64,000 nt of DNA from Pseudomonas asturiensis (GTDB lineage Bacteria; Pseudomonadota; Gammaproteobacteria; Pseudomonadales; Pseudomonadaceae): assembly GCF_900143095.1 (NCBI RefSeq), contig NZ_FRDA01000003.1, positions 248,001 to 312,000 of the forward strand, given 5' to 3'. Shown piece by piece: positions 47,480 to 57,914 of the stretch (position 1 is its first letter; each line of letters opens with the position of its first letter). Below the pieces are notes generated by a model. It saw only the letters and a list, made by a program, of their open reading frames with translations, did no database searches and was not told the DNA's origin. The position numbers and the translations under genes are program-made.

Positions 47480-48076
47480 ATGCTGGATGAGCTACTTCGC
47501 CGTGTAGTCAGTCACACGCCAGACACCCTCGAGACGGATCGACTCTTTCCCGAGGCTGCGGTGCTGGTGCCTGTCACGCGCAGTGACGAACCTGAGTTGA
47601 TCCTGACCCTGCGCGCCAGTGGGCTTTCCACTCATGGTGGCGAAGTCGCGTTTCCCGGTGGGCACCGCGACCCCGGAGATCCCGACCTGATTTTCACCGC
47701 ACTGCGTGAAGCCGAGGAAGAAATCGGCCTGCCGCCCGGTCTCGTGGAAATCGTCGGCCCCTTGAGCCCGCTGATTTCCAAGCACGGTATCAAAGTGACC
47801 CCTTATGTGGGTGTGGTTCCCGATTTTGTCGAGTACCGGCCTAACGATGGCGAGATCGCTGCCGTGTTCAGTGTGCCGCTGGAGTTCTTTCGTCAGGACA
47901 CTCGCGAACACACGCATCGCATCGATTACGAAGGTCGCAGTTGGTACGTCCCCAGCTATCGTTATGGCGAATACAAGATCTGGGGGCTGACGGCGATCAT
48001 GATCGTCGAACTGGTCAATGTGATGTACGGCACGAAGATCAGCCTGCATCATCCGCCCGAACGCTCCACCACCTGA
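47480..48076 (+). CDS. NUDIX hydrolase of the coenzyme A pyrophosphatase type
   Basis: 198 aa. The UPF0035/CoA signature GGEVAFPGGHRDPGDPDL comes before the NUDIX box (ALREAEEEIGLPPGLVEIVG), as in NudL-type enzymes. These hydrolyse CoA and derivatives to phosphopantetheine. Divergent from the zinc-ribbon NUDIX gene and 58 bp before the carbonic anhydrase-like gene. Confidence 0.9.
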   Translation: MLDELLRRVVSHTPDTLETDRLFPEAAVLVPVTRSDEPELILTLRASGLSTHGGEVAFPGGHRDPGDPDLIFTALREAEEEIGLPPGLVEIVGPLSPLISKHGIKVTPYVGVVPDFVEYRPNDGEIAAVFSVPLEFFRQDTREHTHRIDYEGRSWYVPSYRYGEYKIWGLTAIMIVELVNVMYGTKISLHHPPERSTT

Positions 48077-48134
48077 ACGCCGTGTCATCCATAAAGAGTC
48101 ATGCCCACGAGCGTGGCCAGCCTGAGGAAAGTGC

Positions 48135-48659
48135 ATGAAATACCGACTGGGAGAATCCCGCGTTCAGACCGACCCGCACAGCTGGGTTGCGCCCAATGCG
48201 GTATTGATCGGCAAGGTCAGGCTGGAGGCGGGCGCCAGTGTCTGGTTCAACGCGGTATTACGCGGTGATAACGAGCTGATTCATATTGGCGAGAACAGCA
48301 ACGTGCAGGACGGCACAGTCATGCACACCGACATGGGGTCGCCGCTGAACATCGGCAAAGGTGTGACCATCGGCCACAACGCTATGCTGCACGGCTGTAG
48401 CGTCGACGATTTCAGCCTGATCGGTATCAACGCGGTCATTCTCAACGGCGCAAAGATCGGGAAATACTGCATCATTGGCGCCAATTCGCTGATCGGCGAA
48501 GGCAAGGTCATCCCTGATGGCTCTCTGGTGATGGGGTCTCCGGGTAAAATCGTCCGCGAACTCACCGATGTGCAGAAGAAAATGCTCGAAGCCAGCGCCG
48601 CCCATTACGTACACAACGCCCAGCGCTACGCCCGCGATCTAGCCGTGCAGGAAGAGTGA
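48135..48659 (+). CDS. Gamma-class carbonic anhydrase-like protein
   Basis: 174 aa left-handed beta-helix of hexapeptide repeats. Metal ligands are in GTVMHTDMG and [12 protein letters not shown], as in gamma carbonic anhydrases and YrdA. Trimeric zinc or iron protein. Activity in YrdA-type proteins is often weak, so the physiological role is uncertain. Translationally coupled to the following DUF1289 gene. Confidence 0.9.
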   Translation: MKYRLGESRVQTDPHSWVAPNAVLIGKVRLEAGASVWFNAVLRGDNELIHIGENSNVQDGTVMHTDMGSPLNIGKGVTIGHNAMLHGCSVDDFSLIGINAVILNGAKIGKYCIIGANSLIGEGKVIPDGSLVMGSPGKIVRELTDVQKKMLEASAAHYVHNAQRYARDLAVQEE

Positions 48660-48877
48660 TGAGCACTGAATCGATTATCGAAAAGCCGGTCCGTTCACCC
48701 TGTGTCAGCATTTGCGCACTGGACGAGGACGATGTCTGCACCGGTTGCCAGCGCACCGTGAGCGAAATCACCCGCTGGAGCCGCATGAGCAATGACGAGC
48801 GTCGTGTCGTGCTGGGTCTGTGCGATGACCGGGCCAGGGCCAGCGGCATGATGTGGACGGTGGGTGGCAAGGGCTGA
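48659..48877 (+). CDS. DUF1289 protein
   Basis: 72 aa. Cys-rich N-terminal pattern SPCVSICALDEDDVCTGCQR, then TVSEITRWSRMSNDERRVVL, the defining DUF1289 sequence; probably binds a metal. The start ATG overlaps the previous stop by one base (TGATG). Role unknown. Confidence 0.88.
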   Translation: MSTESIIEKPVRSPCVSICALDEDDVCTGCQRTVSEITRWSRMSNDERRVVLGLCDDRARASGMMWTVGGKG

Positions 48878-48974
48878 GCCCTGGCGAGGAGCGATGAGCA
48901 GCCCGTAACCATTCCCACCGCTGCGCCCGCGGCTGCTACCATTGGCCCCCATTTTTTCAGGCAGCAGTACCGCC

Positions 48975-49442
48975 ATGCTTTTTCTGATCGCTTATATCGG
49001 CAGCGTCGTGCTGATCAACTTCGCATTTTCCAGCGCACCGCACCTGGACATCATCTGGTCGGCGTGGGGCGGGTTGGTCTTTGTGTTGCGCGATATGGTG
49101 CAGATCCGTTTCGGCCACGGCGCGATTCTCGCCATGCTGGCCGCGTTGGTGCTGTCGTACATCACCAGTGATCCAACCATTGCCCTGGCCAGCGCCACGG
49201 CGTTCGCAGTCTCCGAGTGCATCGACTGGCTGGTGTTCACCATCACCAGGCGTCCGTTGCGTGACCGCCTGTGGATCAGCTCTGCGCTGAGTATCCCGCT
49301 GGACACCTTCATCTTCTTCGGCATGATCGATGCCCTGACAGCGCCGGTTGTGCTGACTGCCTTGCTCTCCAAGTTCGCTGGCGTGACTGCCGTCTGGATG
49401 ATCATGGCCTGGCGTGCGCGCAACAACGCTTGTCCGGGTTGA
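48975..49442 (+). CDS. VUT-family (YhhQ-like) membrane protein
   Basis: 155 aa with about five hydrophobic segments (MLFLIAYIGSVVLINFAFSS, FGHGAILAMLAALVLSYITS, ALASATAFAVSECIDWLVFT). Resembles the vitamin-uptake/queuosine-precursor transporter family, though shorter than YhhQ. Start at 48975 rather than 48942. Substrate not determined. No preQ1 riboswitch is seen in the short leader. Confidence 0.65.
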   Translation: MLFLIAYIGSVVLINFAFSSAPHLDIIWSAWGGLVFVLRDMVQIRFGHGAILAMLAALVLSYITSDPTIALASATAFAVSECIDWLVFTITRRPLRDRLWISSALSIPLDTFIFFGMIDALTAPVVLTALLSKFAGVTAVWMIMAWRARNNACPG

Positions 49443-49545
49443 GCCCCCATTTGCCGGGGCTTCGTGGTAAATTGCGCGCCTTTCTCCACAGCGGTCGCTC
49501 GCACACGGCGGGCTGCCCTCGATATCTGCTCCACGAGGACCTGAG

Positions 49546-50727
49546 ATGACTCAAATCGGAACTCCACTGTCGCCTACCGCGACGCGCGTACTGTTCTGCG
49601 GCAGCGGCGAACTGGGTAAGGAAGTCGTGATCGAGCTGCAACGCCTGGGCGTCGAAGTGATTGCAGTCGATCGCTATGCGAACGCGCCGGCCATGCAGGT
49701 GGCTCATCGCAGTCATGTGGTCAACATGCTCGACGGCGCTGCACTGCGTGCCGTGATCGAGGCCGAAAAGCCGCATTTCATCGTTCCGGAAATCGAAGCC
49801 ATCGCCACCGCCACGCTGGTGGAGCTGGAAGCGGAAGGTTTCACCGTTATCCCGACCGCGCGCGCAGCCCAGCTGACCATGAACCGCGAAGGCATCCGTC
49901 GCCTGGCCGCTGAAGAGCTGAAGCTGCCGACCTCGCCTTACCACTTTGCCGACACCTTCGAGGCTTACAGCAAGGCCGTCGAGGACCTGGGCTTCCCGTG
50001 CGTGGTCAAGCCGGTCATGAGTTCTTCCGGCAAGGGCCAGAGCCTGCTCAAAAGCACTGACGACGTGCAGAAGGCCTGGGATTACGCTCAAGAGGGTGGC
50101 CGTGCCGGCAAAGGTCGGGTCATCGTCGAAGGCTTCATCGACTTCGATTACGAAATCACCCTGCTGACCGTGCGCCATGTGGGCGGCACCACGTTCTGCG
50201 CACCGGTCGGTCATCGTCAGGAAAAAGGCGACTACCAGGAATCCTGGCAGCCACAGGCCATGAGCCCGGCAGCGCTGGCAGAGTCCGAGCGTGTAGCCAA
50301 GGCCGTGACCGAGGCGCTGGGTGGTCGTGGGATCTTCGGCGTCGAGCTATTCATCAAGGGTGATCAGGTATGGTTCAGCGAAGTCTCGCCGCGTCCGCAT
50401 GACACGGGCCTGGTCACGCTGATTTCGCAGGACCTGTCGCAGTTCGCGTTGCACGCACGCGCCATTCTTGGCCTGCCGGTTCCGCTGATCCGTCAGTTCG
50501 GTCCATCCGCTTCGGCCGTGATTCTGGTTGAAGGTCAGTCGACGCAAACCGCGTTTTCCAACCTCGGTGCCGCACTGGCCGAACCGGACACGGCCTTGCG
50601 TCTGTTCGGCAAGCCGGAAGTCAATGGCCAGCGCCGCATGGGCGTAGCCCTGGCACGTGACGAGTCCATTGAGGCCGCTCGCGCCAAGGCGACCCGCGCA
50701 TCGCAGGCGGTCAAGGTCGAGCTGTAA
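49546..50727 (+). CDS. purT: Formate-dependent phosphoribosylglycinamide formyltransferase
   Basis: 393 aa ATP-grasp enzyme that makes FGAR from GAR, formate and ATP, an alternative to PurN. Conserved: [73 protein letters not shown] ([20 protein letters not shown]). The purine genes purL and purT lie within 8 kb but are separate units. A 30-bp perfect palindrome follows the stop. Confidence 0.97.
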   Translation: MTQIGTPLSPTATRVLFCGSGELGKEVVIELQRLGVEVIAVDRYANAPAMQVAHRSHVVNMLDGAALRAVIEAEKPHFIVPEIEAIATATLVELEAEGFTVIPTARAAQLTMNREGIRRLAAEELKLPTSPYHFADTFEAYSKAVEDLGFPCVVKPVMSSSGKGQSLLKSTDDVQKAWDYAQEGGRAGKGRVIVEGFIDFDYEITLLTVRHVGGTTFCAPVGHRQEKGDYQESWQPQAMSPAALAESERVAKAVTEALGGRGIFGVELFIKGDQVWFSEVSPRPHDTGLVTLISQDLSQFALHARAILGLPVPLIRQFGPSASAVILVEGQSTQTAFSNLGAALAEPDTALRLFGKPEVNGQRRMGVALARDESIEAARAKATRASQAVKVEL

Positions 50728-50733
50728 AATTGT

Positions 50734-50763
50734 CCCTGATCGTGCCCATGGGCACGATCAGGG
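50734..50763. terminator. Perfect palindrome between purT and the convergent MFS gene
   Basis: A 30-bp perfect palindrome whose half is CCCTGATCGTGCCCA. It lies 6 bp after the purT stop and 16 bp before the end of the MFS gene, and probably terminates both. No strong T-tract is seen on either side. Confidence 0.6.
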
Positions 50764-50779
50764 TTAATTGTGAATGTGT

Positions 50780-52102
50780 TCAACCCACCCGATTCAAATC
50801 ATCATTGCGTGTCTCTTTCAGGCACAGCACCGCCAGCACGCTGATCAGCGCTGCTGCCGACACATACCCGCCCACCCAGCTCAAACCGCCCATCGCCACC
50901 AGTTTCTGGGCGAAGAAGGGTGCAACCGACGCCCCGACAATTCCACCCAGGTTGTAGGCAGCCGACGCGCCGGTGTAGCGCACCTGCGTGGGAAAAAGCT
51001 CAGGCAGCAGCGCACCCATCGGTGCAAAGGTCACGCCCATCAGGAATAGCTCGATGCACAGGAACAACGCTACGCCCCATGTGGTGCCGTGGGTCAGCAG
51101 GGGTTCCATCGCAAAACCTGACAAAATTGCCAGCACGCCACCGACCAGCAGGACCGGTTTGCGTCCATAACGGTCGCTCGCCAACGCCGCGAGTGGCGTG
51201 GCAGCCGCCATGAACAGCACTGCAAAGCACAGCAGGCCCAGGAAGGTTTCGCGGGTGTAGCCCAGTGTCGAGACGCCATAACTCAGCGAAAACACCGTCG
51301 AGATGTAAAACAGCGCATAGCACACCACCATCGAGGCGGCACCCAGTAGCATGGGCTTCCAGTGATCGCGGAAGGTCTCGACAATCGGCATCCTGACCCG
51401 CTCATGACGCGCCATGGCCTGGGCAAAGACCGGTGTTTCTTCCAGCTTCAGGCGCACGTACAGCCCGACCATGACCAGCAACGCGCTGAGCAGAAACGGA
51501 ATACGCCAGCCCCATGCGCGGAACTGTTCGTCGCTCAGGGTCATGGCCAGCGTCAGGAACAGGCCGTTGGCGGCCAGGAAACCGATGGAGGGCCCCAGTT
51601 GCGGGAACATGCCGAACCAGGCGCGCTTGCCCTTGGGCGCGTTCTCCGTCGCCAGTAACGCGGCTCCGCCCCATTCACCCCCCAGGCCCAGACCCTGGCC
51701 GAAGCGCAGTACACACAACAGAATCGGAGCCCAGGCGCCGATGGTTGCGTAGCCGGGAAGCACGCCAATCAAGGTGGTACAGATGCCCATCAGCAAGAGC
51801 GAGGCGACCAGCGTCGACTTGCGGCCGATACGATCACCGAAATGGCCAAACAGCGCCGAGCCCAGCGGGCGAGCAAGAAAGGCGATGCCGAACGTCAGAA
51901 ACGACGACAGCATCTGTGCGGTGCCGGATGTCTGCGGAAAGAACACCGGACCGATTACCAGGGCAGCGGCGGTGGCGTACACGTAGAAATCGTAAAACTC
52001 GATGGCAGTGCCAATGAAGCTGGCCGTCGCAACGCGAGTCGCAGAGTTCACGGGTGGCGTTGCGACAGTGTCGTCTTCATGAACGGTTGAGGTGCTGGTC
52101 AT
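50780..52102 (-). CDS. MFS transporter, metabolite:H+ symporter (MHS) type
   Basis: 440 aa, 12 helices. MHS features: TASFIGTAIEFYDFYVYATA near the N-terminus, FGHFGDRIGRKSTL in the first loop and RFGQGLGLGGEWGGAALLAT. The central loop holds ETPVFAQAMARHERVRMPIV. MHS members take up carboxylates, osmolytes or aromatic acids; the substrate is unknown. The start is the ATG at 52102, after an in-frame extension to 52156 that lacks family similarity. Monocistronic. Confidence 0.9.
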   Translation of the reverse strand: MTSTSTVHEDDTVATPPVNSATRVATASFIGTAIEFYDFYVYATAAALVIGPVFFPQTSGTAQMLSSFLTFGIAFLARPLGSALFGHFGDRIGRKSTLVASLLLMGICTTLIGVLPGYATIGAWAPILLCVLRFGQGLGLGGEWGGAALLATENAPKGKRAWFGMFPQLGPSIGFLAANGLFLTLAMTLSDEQFRAWGWRIPFLLSALLVMVGLYVRLKLEETPVFAQAMARHERVRMPIVETFRDHWKPMLLGAASMVVCYALFYISTVFSLSYGVSTLGYTRETFLGLLCFAVLFMAAATPLAALASDRYGRKPVLLVGGVLAILSGFAMEPLLTHGTTWGVALFLCIELFLMGVTFAPMGALLPELFPTQVRYTGASAAYNLGGIVGASVAPFFAQKLVAMGGLSWVGGYVSAAALISVLAVLCLKETRNDDLNRVG

Positions 52103-52402
52103 GCGGTTATCCCTGACGGTCGGCTTGTCTGTCGGTGCGCGGATGCACGCCAGCAAGCATTCGTTATTGTGATAGTCGTGTCATGTTGGCGCAGCGCTGA
52201 GCAGCGTAGCCCGGTTGGGCAGGGGCGTGGCTTCGCTCGTGGATGGAGCGTGAGCCAGATAAGGCGTGGGGCGATCAGGCTACCGGGAGTTCGCGTCCTG
52301 TGCGGGTAGCACAACGAAAGCCGGGCTTGGATAAGCGTTTCGATTATAGGAAGCAGTCCGGCTCTGAAACAAGTGCTTACAGAGCCGCTGTGACGTCGAT
52401 CG
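52103..52402. other. Intergenic region, nothing recognised
   Basis: About 300 bp between the MFS gene and the CorC/HlyC-type gene, both on the minus strand. No repeat or gene is evident. Confidence 0.5.
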
Positions 52403-53647
52403 CTACTTGAAAACCCTGCTGGGGGCGTTCTGCCACATGGCAACCCGTTTGACGCGGTTGTCTTCGGTTTCAAGAATTTCCAGCCGGTACGGGCCTATCT
52501 TCAGGCAGACCGGGGCGTCGGGGATGGTTTCCAGGGCTTCGGTCACCAGCCCGTTCAGGGTTTTCGGGCCGTCCGACGGCAAGTGCCAACCCAGGCTTTT
52601 GTTCAGGTCGCGTATGGATGCCGCGCCTTCCACTTCAAGCCGTCCATCTTCCTGGCGTTTGATGTGCGGGTTGTCCAGCGCCTGCTCGTTTTCGAATTCG
52701 CCGACGATTTCTTCGAGAATGTCTTCCAGCGTGACAATCCCCAACACTTCGCCGTACTCATCGACTACCACGCCAAGACGACGCTGCTGTTTATGGAAGT
52801 TGAGCAGTTGCAGTTGCAGCGGCGTGCTTTCAGGAACGAAATACGGTTCATAACAGACCGCCAGCAATTGCTCCTTGGTCAGCGTGCCCTTGGGCAGCAG
52901 GTGGCTGATTTCGCGTGTGTTGATCACGCCCTGCACCTGATTGATGTCGTTGTGAAACACCGGCAGGCGTGTATGGCGCGAAATGATCAGCCGCTCGATG
53001 ATCAGCTCGATGGAGTCATCGAGGTTGACGCCATCCACTTCGCTGCGAGGGATCAGGATGTCATTGACCGTAATGCTGTCCAGCGCCTGTACGCCTGACA
53101 GCACGTTGGCCTGCGGATAATGTTCGTGAACGCCATCGTGATGAACGGATTTTTGCGCTTCTTCGTCGAATTCCCGGCCAGGATCCTGCGCGTTGCCCTT
53201 CAGCAATGGGCGCAACAGGGTTTTGGCGACGACGTTGAACACGTACGTCGCTGGCCAGAGGAGTTTCATGGGGATGCGCAGCAGGCCATTACCCAGCAGC
53301 AGCGTTGAAACAGGATAACGGCCCGCCAGGCGGCGCGGCATGTATTCGGCAAACACCAGCATCACGCCAGCCGTGCCCAGCCAGGCGACAGTAGGCCCGT
53401 TATAGAACCAGTAATCGGCTGCGATCAGGGTGGCGATGACGGTGATCAGCACCTTGATCAGCGTGTTGCTGAGGATCAGGCTGTTGAGATTGAACGCCAG
53501 TTCGGGAAACTCCGCTCCGCCCGGGCGGCTGCCTGCGCGCAGTATCTTGAGTTGCTGGTGTGCAGTTTCGACAGCGGTGAACAGGCCGGACCAGAGTATC
53601 AATAGCGCCAGCACGCCAAGCAGCGGGCCGATGGGCAGGTTATCCAT
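52403..53647 (-). CDS. CorC/HlyC-type CNNM protein (DUF21, CBS pair, transporter-associated domain)
   Basis: 414 aa. An N-terminal DUF21 membrane domain (about 1-170, four helices), two CBS domains (SEVDGVNLDDSIELIIERLI, LPVFHNDINQVQGVINTREI, VVDEYGEVLGIVTLEDILEE) and a C-terminal CorC_HlyC domain. Family linked to magnesium/cobalt efflux. Upstream of and codirectional with... no, it lies downstream of the CcsA-like gene by 12 bp, so the two are cotranscribed. Confidence 0.9.
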   Translation of the reverse strand: MDNLPIGPLLGVLALLILWSGLFTAVETAHQQLKILRAGSRPGGAEFPELAFNLNSLILSNTLIKVLITVIATLIAADYWFYNGPTVAWLGTAGVMLVFAEYMPRRLAGRYPVSTLLLGNGLLRIPMKLLWPATYVFNVVAKTLLRPLLKGNAQDPGREFDEEAQKSVHHDGVHEHYPQANVLSGVQALDSITVNDILIPRSEVDGVNLDDSIELIIERLIISRHTRLPVFHNDINQVQGVINTREISHLLPKGTLTKEQLLAVCYEPYFVPESTPLQLQLLNFHKQQRRLGVVVDEYGEVLGIVTLEDILEEIVGEFENEQALDNPHIKRQEDGRLEVEGAASIRDLNKSLGWHLPSDGPKTLNGLVTEALETIPDAPVCLKIGPYRLEILETEDNRVKRVAMWQNAPSRVFK

Positions 53648-53659
53648 GATCGTCGCCCG

Positions 53660-54472
53660 TCAGATATGCAGAATGAATTCGCGTACCAGCTTGCTGCCGA
53701 AATAGGCCAGCATCAGCAGGCAGAAGCCGCCCAGCGTCCAGCGAATGGCCTTGTGCCCACGCCAGCCCAGGCGGTTACGGCCCCACAACAGGACACTGAA
53801 CACTATCCAGGCCAGACAGGCCAACAGGGTTTTGTGAGCCAGGTGCTGGGCAAACAGATTCTCGACGAACAGCCAGCCCGAGATCAGCGACAGCGACAGC
53901 AGGGTCCAGCCCGCCCACAGGAAGCCGAACAGCAGGCTCTCCATGGTCTGCAGCGGCGGGAAGTTCTTGATCAGACCCAACGGGTGTTTGTGCTTGAGCT
54001 GATAGTCCTGGACCAGCAGCAGCAACGACTGAAACACCGCAATGGTGAACATGCCGTAGGCCAGCAGCGACAGCAGGATATGGCTCAGGATGCCGGGTTC
54101 TTCTTCGATCGGCTGCACTGTGCCGCTGGGCGCAAATTGCGCCAGCAGGGCGGTGATCATGCCGAGCGGAAACAGCAGGACGAGAAGGTTTTCAACCGGA
54201 ATGCGCGCCGTGGCGATCAAGGTCACTGCGATAACCGAAGCTGCAATAAGGCTGGCCGAATTGAAAAAATCCAGGCCAAGGCCTGCGGGGCGTGCCAGTT
54301 GCGAGAAAAGACCAATGGCATGAGCGATGACGGCCAGAGTGCCAAGCAGGCAAAGCAGCCGTTTGTCGGGCCTTGTGGTCTGGCTCAGGCGAAGGCCCTG
54401 ATAGGCGGTCGCAGCGGCGTAAAGGCTGGCGGCGGCGAGGCTGGGAAGCAGGCTGGGTGGCAAAGGGGACAT
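53660..54472 (-). CDS. CcsA-like inner-membrane protein (cytochrome c assembly family)
   Basis: 270 aa with about eight hydrophobic helices. Contains HILLSLLAYGMFTIAVFQSL, WAGWTLLSLSLISGWLFVEN and HKTLLACLAWIVFSVLLWGR, consistent with the cytochrome c assembly (CcmC/CcsA-like, YpjD) family. It is usually found next to ffh in Pseudomonas. Start at 54472. The 12-bp gap to the CorC-type gene suggests an operon. Its role in cytochrome c maturation is not shown. Confidence 0.85.
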   Translation of the reverse strand: MSPLPPSLLPSLAAASLYAAATAYQGLRLSQTTRPDKRLLCLLGTLAVIAHAIGLFSQLARPAGLGLDFFNSASLIAASVIAVTLIATARIPVENLLVLLFPLGMITALLAQFAPSGTVQPIEEEPGILSHILLSLLAYGMFTIAVFQSLLLLVQDYQLKHKHPLGLIKNFPPLQTMESLLFGFLWAGWTLLSLSLISGWLFVENLFAQHLAHKTLLACLAWIVFSVLLWGRNRLGWRGHKAIRWTLGGFCLLMLAYFGSKLVREFILHI

Positions 54473-54685
54473 AGATCCTGAAGGACGGGCCTGGAAAGAG
54501 GGTGAGTTTGGCATAGAACCCACAAATCACGAAAGGCCACAGAAGCAGTCTGCGTGGTGTCCGTGCAGCGGAGTCTTCGCTATAATCCGCGACCTGCTCA
54601 AGCCGCAGGCTCGCCGAGCGCCATTTCTGCATCACGGGCCGGGCCGCATCAACCGGGGTTCGACGAGAGCCTGAAAGGATCGCGC

Positions 54686-56062
54686 ATGTTTGAAAATCTG
54701 ACAGACCGCCTCTCGCAGACGCTTCGCCACGTAACTGGCAAAGCCAAGCTGAACGAGGACAACATCAAAGATACCTTGCGCGAAGTGCGTATGGCTTTGC
54801 TCGAGGCCGACGTCGCTTTGCCCGTGGTGAAGGACTTCGTCAACAACGTCAAGGAACGTGCAGTCGGCACCGAAGTGTCGCGCAGCCTGACGCCGGGCCA
54901 GGCGTTCGTGAAGATCGTCCAGGCCGAGCTCGAAAGCCTGATGGGCGCGGCTAACGAAGACCTGGTGCTCAACGTCACGCCACCGGCCGTCGTGCTGATG
55001 GCCGGCCTGCAGGGTGCGGGCAAGACCACCACCGCAGGCAAGCTGGCACGCTTCCTCAAAGAGCGAAAGAAGAAAACCGTGATGGTGGTGTCGGTCGACG
55101 TGTATCGTCCCGCCGCCATCAAGCAGCTGGAAACCCTGGCCAACGACATCGGCGTGACGTTCTTCGCGTCCGACATCAGCCAGAAGCCAGTGGACATCGC
55201 CCAGGCTGCTATTAAAGAAGCGAAGCTCAAGTTCATCGATGTCGTGATTGTCGACACCGCCGGCCGTCTGCACATCGACGCCGAGATGATGGGCGAGATC
55301 CAGTCCCTGCATGCGGCGGTCAAGCCGGCCGAGACACTGTTCGTCGTCGACGCCATGACCGGCCAGGATGCTGCCAACACCGCCAAAGCCTTCGGCGATG
55401 CGCTGCCACTGACCGGCGTGATCCTGACCAAGGTCGATGGCGATGCGCGTGGCGGTGCTGCATTGTCGGTGCGGGCAATTACCGGCAAGCCGATCAAGTT
55501 CATCGGTATGGGTGAAAAGAGCGATGCGCTCGAACCATTCCATCCGGACCGTATAGCCTCCCGCATCCTGGGCATGGGCGATGTGCTCAGCCTGATCGAG
55601 CAGGCCGAACAGACCCTCGACAAGGACAAGGCCGACAAACTGGCCAAGAAGCTGAAGAAGGGCAAGGGCTTCGACCTCGAAGACTTCCGCGATCAGCTGC
55701 AACAGATGAAGAACATGGGCGGCCTCGGCGGCCTGATGGACAAACTGCCGAGCATCGGTGGCGTCAATCTCTCTCAGATGGGCAACGCTCAGGGCGCAGC
55801 CGAGAAGCAGTTCAAGCAGATGGAAGCCATCATCAACTCGATGACTCCGGCCGAGCGTCGTGATCCTGATCTGATCAGCGGCTCGCGCAAGCGCCGCATT
55901 TCGATGGGGTCGGGCACTCAGGTTCAGGACATCGGGCGTCTGATCAAGCAGCACAAGCAGATGCAGAAGATGATGAAGAAATTCTCCGCCAAGGGCGGAA
56001 TGGCAAAAATGATGCGCGGCATGGGTGGAATGTTCCCCGGCGGCGGCATGCCAAAGATGTGA
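54686..56062 (+). CDS. ffh: Signal recognition particle protein Ffh
   Basis: 458 aa. GTPase NG domain: helical N region (FENLTDRLSQTLRHVTGKAK), P-loop GLQGAGKTTTAGKLA, DTAGRLHIDAEM and TKVDGDARGG. Methionine-rich M domain at the C-terminus (MQKMMKKFSAKGGMAKMMRG, MGGMFPGGGMPKM), which binds 4.5S RNA and signal peptides. Start at 54686; the longer in-frame form lacks similarity. Confidence 0.98.
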   Translation: MFENLTDRLSQTLRHVTGKAKLNEDNIKDTLREVRMALLEADVALPVVKDFVNNVKERAVGTEVSRSLTPGQAFVKIVQAELESLMGAANEDLVLNVTPPAVVLMAGLQGAGKTTTAGKLARFLKERKKKTVMVVSVDVYRPAAIKQLETLANDIGVTFFASDISQKPVDIAQAAIKEAKLKFIDVVIVDTAGRLHIDAEMMGEIQSLHAAVKPAETLFVVDAMTGQDAANTAKAFGDALPLTGVILTKVDGDARGGAALSVRAITGKPIKFIGMGEKSDALEPFHPDRIASRILGMGDVLSLIEQAEQTLDKDKADKLAKKLKKGKGFDLEDFRDQLQQMKNMGGLGGLMDKLPSIGGVNLSQMGNAQGAAEKQFKQMEAIINSMTPAERRDPDLISGSRKRRISMGSGTQVQDIGRLIKQHKQMQKMMKKFSAKGGMAKMMRGMGGMFPGGGMPKM

Positions 56063-56118
56063 TTGTGTCGCGCGCGGAGTGTCTTGCGCGCGTCCCGCAT
56101 GGGGGGTGACCCCCGCTC

Positions 56119-56140
56119 AGCCCGCGTTGTGCGGGCTTCT
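56119..56140 (+). terminator. Terminator after ffh
   Basis: AGCCCGC / GCGGGCT stem with loop GTTGT, then TCT; short tail, modest strength. Confidence 0.6.
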
Positions 56141-56209
56141 ACCTGCTGTCATACCGACAGCGCTCTGGCAAATCTGGATGGCACGCCGATAGGCACCGGA
56201 AAAAGACAT

Positions 56210-56237
56210 TTGCAAAAGTCGGGATATTCCTTAGAAT
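56210..56237 (+). promoter_or_regulatory. Promoter of the rpsP operon
   Basis: TTGCAA (56210-56215) and TAGAAT (56232-56237) with 16-bp spacing, 72 bp before the rpsP ATG. Confidence 0.7.
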
Positions 56238-56309
56238 ATGCGGCCTTTCGGGCACCTATGCCCGCTGTGCATCTTAGATTTGCAGCACCGACTACAGGAA
56301 CGATGTTCA

Positions 56310-56567
56310 ATGCTAACCATCCGTCTTGCCCTTGGCGGCTCCAAAAAGCGCCCGTTTTACCACTTGACCGTTACCGACAGCCGCAACGCTCGTGACGGTT
56401 CCCACAAGGAACAAGTAGGTTTCTTCAACCCGGTTGCCCGTGGTCAGGAAATCCGTTTGTCCGTTAACGAAGAACGCGTCAACTACTGGTTGAGCGTGGG
56501 TGCACAAACTTCCGAGCGCGTTGCACAGCTGCTCAAAGAGCACAACAAGGCAAAGGCCGCGGCCTGA
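56310..56567 (+). CDS. rpsP: 30S ribosomal protein S16
   Basis: 85 aa. Full-length S16: [40 protein letters not shown]. Assembles early into the 30S body. First gene of the classic rpsP-rimM-trmD-rplS operon. Start at 56310; the upstream in-frame extension lies beyond the promoter. Confidence 0.98.
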   Translation: MLTIRLALGGSKKRPFYHLTVTDSRNARDGSHKEQVGFFNPVARGQEIRLSVNEERVNYWLSVGAQTSERVAQLLKEHNKAKAAA

Positions 56568-56572
56568 GTCTT

Positions 56573-57112
56573 ATGAACGCGACGCCTGCACCTGCCGACG
56601 ATCTGATCGTCATTGGCAAGATTTACTCAGTTCATGGCGTTCGCGGCGAAGTGAAGGTTTTTTCCTTTACTGATCCGATTGGAAACCTGTTGGACTACAA
56701 AACCTGGACGCTTCGGCGCGAAGGCAGCGTTGAGAAGCAGGTTGAGCTGGTCAGCGGACGCTTGCAGAGCAAGTTTCTGGTCGCAAAGCTCAAAGATCTC
56801 GATGATCGTGAAGAAGCCCGTCTTCTGTCCGGTTACGAAATCTGCGTGCCGCGTAACCTGTTCCCTGATCTGGACGATGGCGAGTACTACTGGTACCAGC
56901 TTGAAGGCCTCAAGGTCATTGATCAACACGAGCAACTGCTCGGGAAAATCGATCACCTGCTCGAAACCGGTTCGAACGATGTAATGGTTGTAAAGCCCTG
57001 CGCGGGTAGCCTAGATGATCGCGAACGCCTGTTGCCCTATACGGAGCAATGCGTGTTGGCAGTTGACCTGGATGCTGGCGAGATGAAGGTGGATTGGGAT
57101 GCGGACTTCTGA
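56573..57112 (+). CDS. rimM: 16S rRNA processing protein RimM
   Basis: 179 aa. N-terminal RimM barrel ([20 protein letters not shown]) and C-terminal PRC-barrel ([20 protein letters not shown]). It binds S19 and helps mature the 30S head. It follows rpsP by 5 bp. Confidence 0.97.
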   Translation: MNATPAPADDLIVIGKIYSVHGVRGEVKVFSFTDPIGNLLDYKTWTLRREGSVEKQVELVSGRLQSKFLVAKLKDLDDREEARLLSGYEICVPRNLFPDLDDGEYYWYQLEGLKVIDQHEQLLGKIDHLLETGSNDVMVVKPCAGSLDDRERLLPYTEQCVLAVDLDAGEMKVDWDADF

Positions 57113-57117
57113 GTGCC

Positions 57118-57870
57118 ATGGCTAGCCTACGCATAGAAGTCATCAGTCTGTTTCCCGAGATGTTTTCCGCCATCAGCGAATACGGTATTACCAGCCGTGC
57201 GGTGAAACAGGGGCTGTTGCAGCTCACTTGTTGGAATCCGCGGGATTACACCACTGATCGCCATCACACTGTGGATGATCGCCCATTTGGCGGTGGTCCG
57301 GGCATGGTGATGAAGATCAAGCCCCTTGAAGATGCTCTGGTTCAGGCCAGGCAAGCGGCGGGGGATGCGGCGAAGGTGATCTACCTGTCGCCACAAGGCC
57401 GCAAGCTGGATCAGTCTGCGGTACGCGAACTGGCGCAGGAGGACGCGATTATCCTCATCGCCGGTCGTTATGAAGGCATTGACGAGCGCTTTATTGAGGC
57501 TCATGTCGATGAAGAGTGGTCGATTGGTGACTATGTTCTTTCCGGTGGCGAGCTGCCGGCGATGGTCCTGATTGACGCGGTTACGCGGCTGCTGCCTGGA
57601 GCTTTAGGGCATGTGGACTCCGCGGAGGAAGATTCCTTCACGGACGGTCTGCTGGATTGCCCGCATTACACCCGACCTGAGGTGTATGCGGATCAGCGTG
57701 TTCCCGACGTGTTGCTAAGTGGCAATCACGCGCACATCCGGCGTTGGCGTTTACAGCAGTCCCTCGGGCGGACCTATGAACGACGCGCTGATCTTCTGGA
57801 AAGCCGCTCGCTTTCTGGAGAAGAGAAGAAGCTGCTGGCGGAATACATCCGCGAGCGGGACGATAGTTAA
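57118..57870 (+). CDS. trmD: tRNA (guanine37-N1)-methyltransferase
   Basis: 250 aa SPOUT methyltransferase. SAM-binding knot around [40 protein letters not shown] and [20 protein letters not shown]. It starts 5 bp after rimM at 57118 ([20 protein letters not shown]); the upstream in-frame GTG/ATG at 57094 is rejected because it lies inside rimM. Confidence 0.97.
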   Translation: MASLRIEVISLFPEMFSAISEYGITSRAVKQGLLQLTCWNPRDYTTDRHHTVDDRPFGGGPGMVMKIKPLEDALVQARQAAGDAAKVIYLSPQGRKLDQSAVRELAQEDAIILIAGRYEGIDERFIEAHVDEEWSIGDYVLSGGELPAMVLIDAVTRLLPGALGHVDSAEEDSFTDGLLDCPHYTRPEVYADQRVPDVLLSGNHAHIRRWRLQQSLGRTYERRADLLESRSLSGEEKKLLAEYIRERDDS

Positions 57871-57914
57871 CGTATCGATGGTCGATCCAGACGGATTACC
57901 TTAGGAGCACCAGC

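Noticed and set aside
48878..48974. preQ1 riboswitch before the VUT-family gene
   Set aside because: The leader is short and lacks the stem and A-rich tail of the class I motif.
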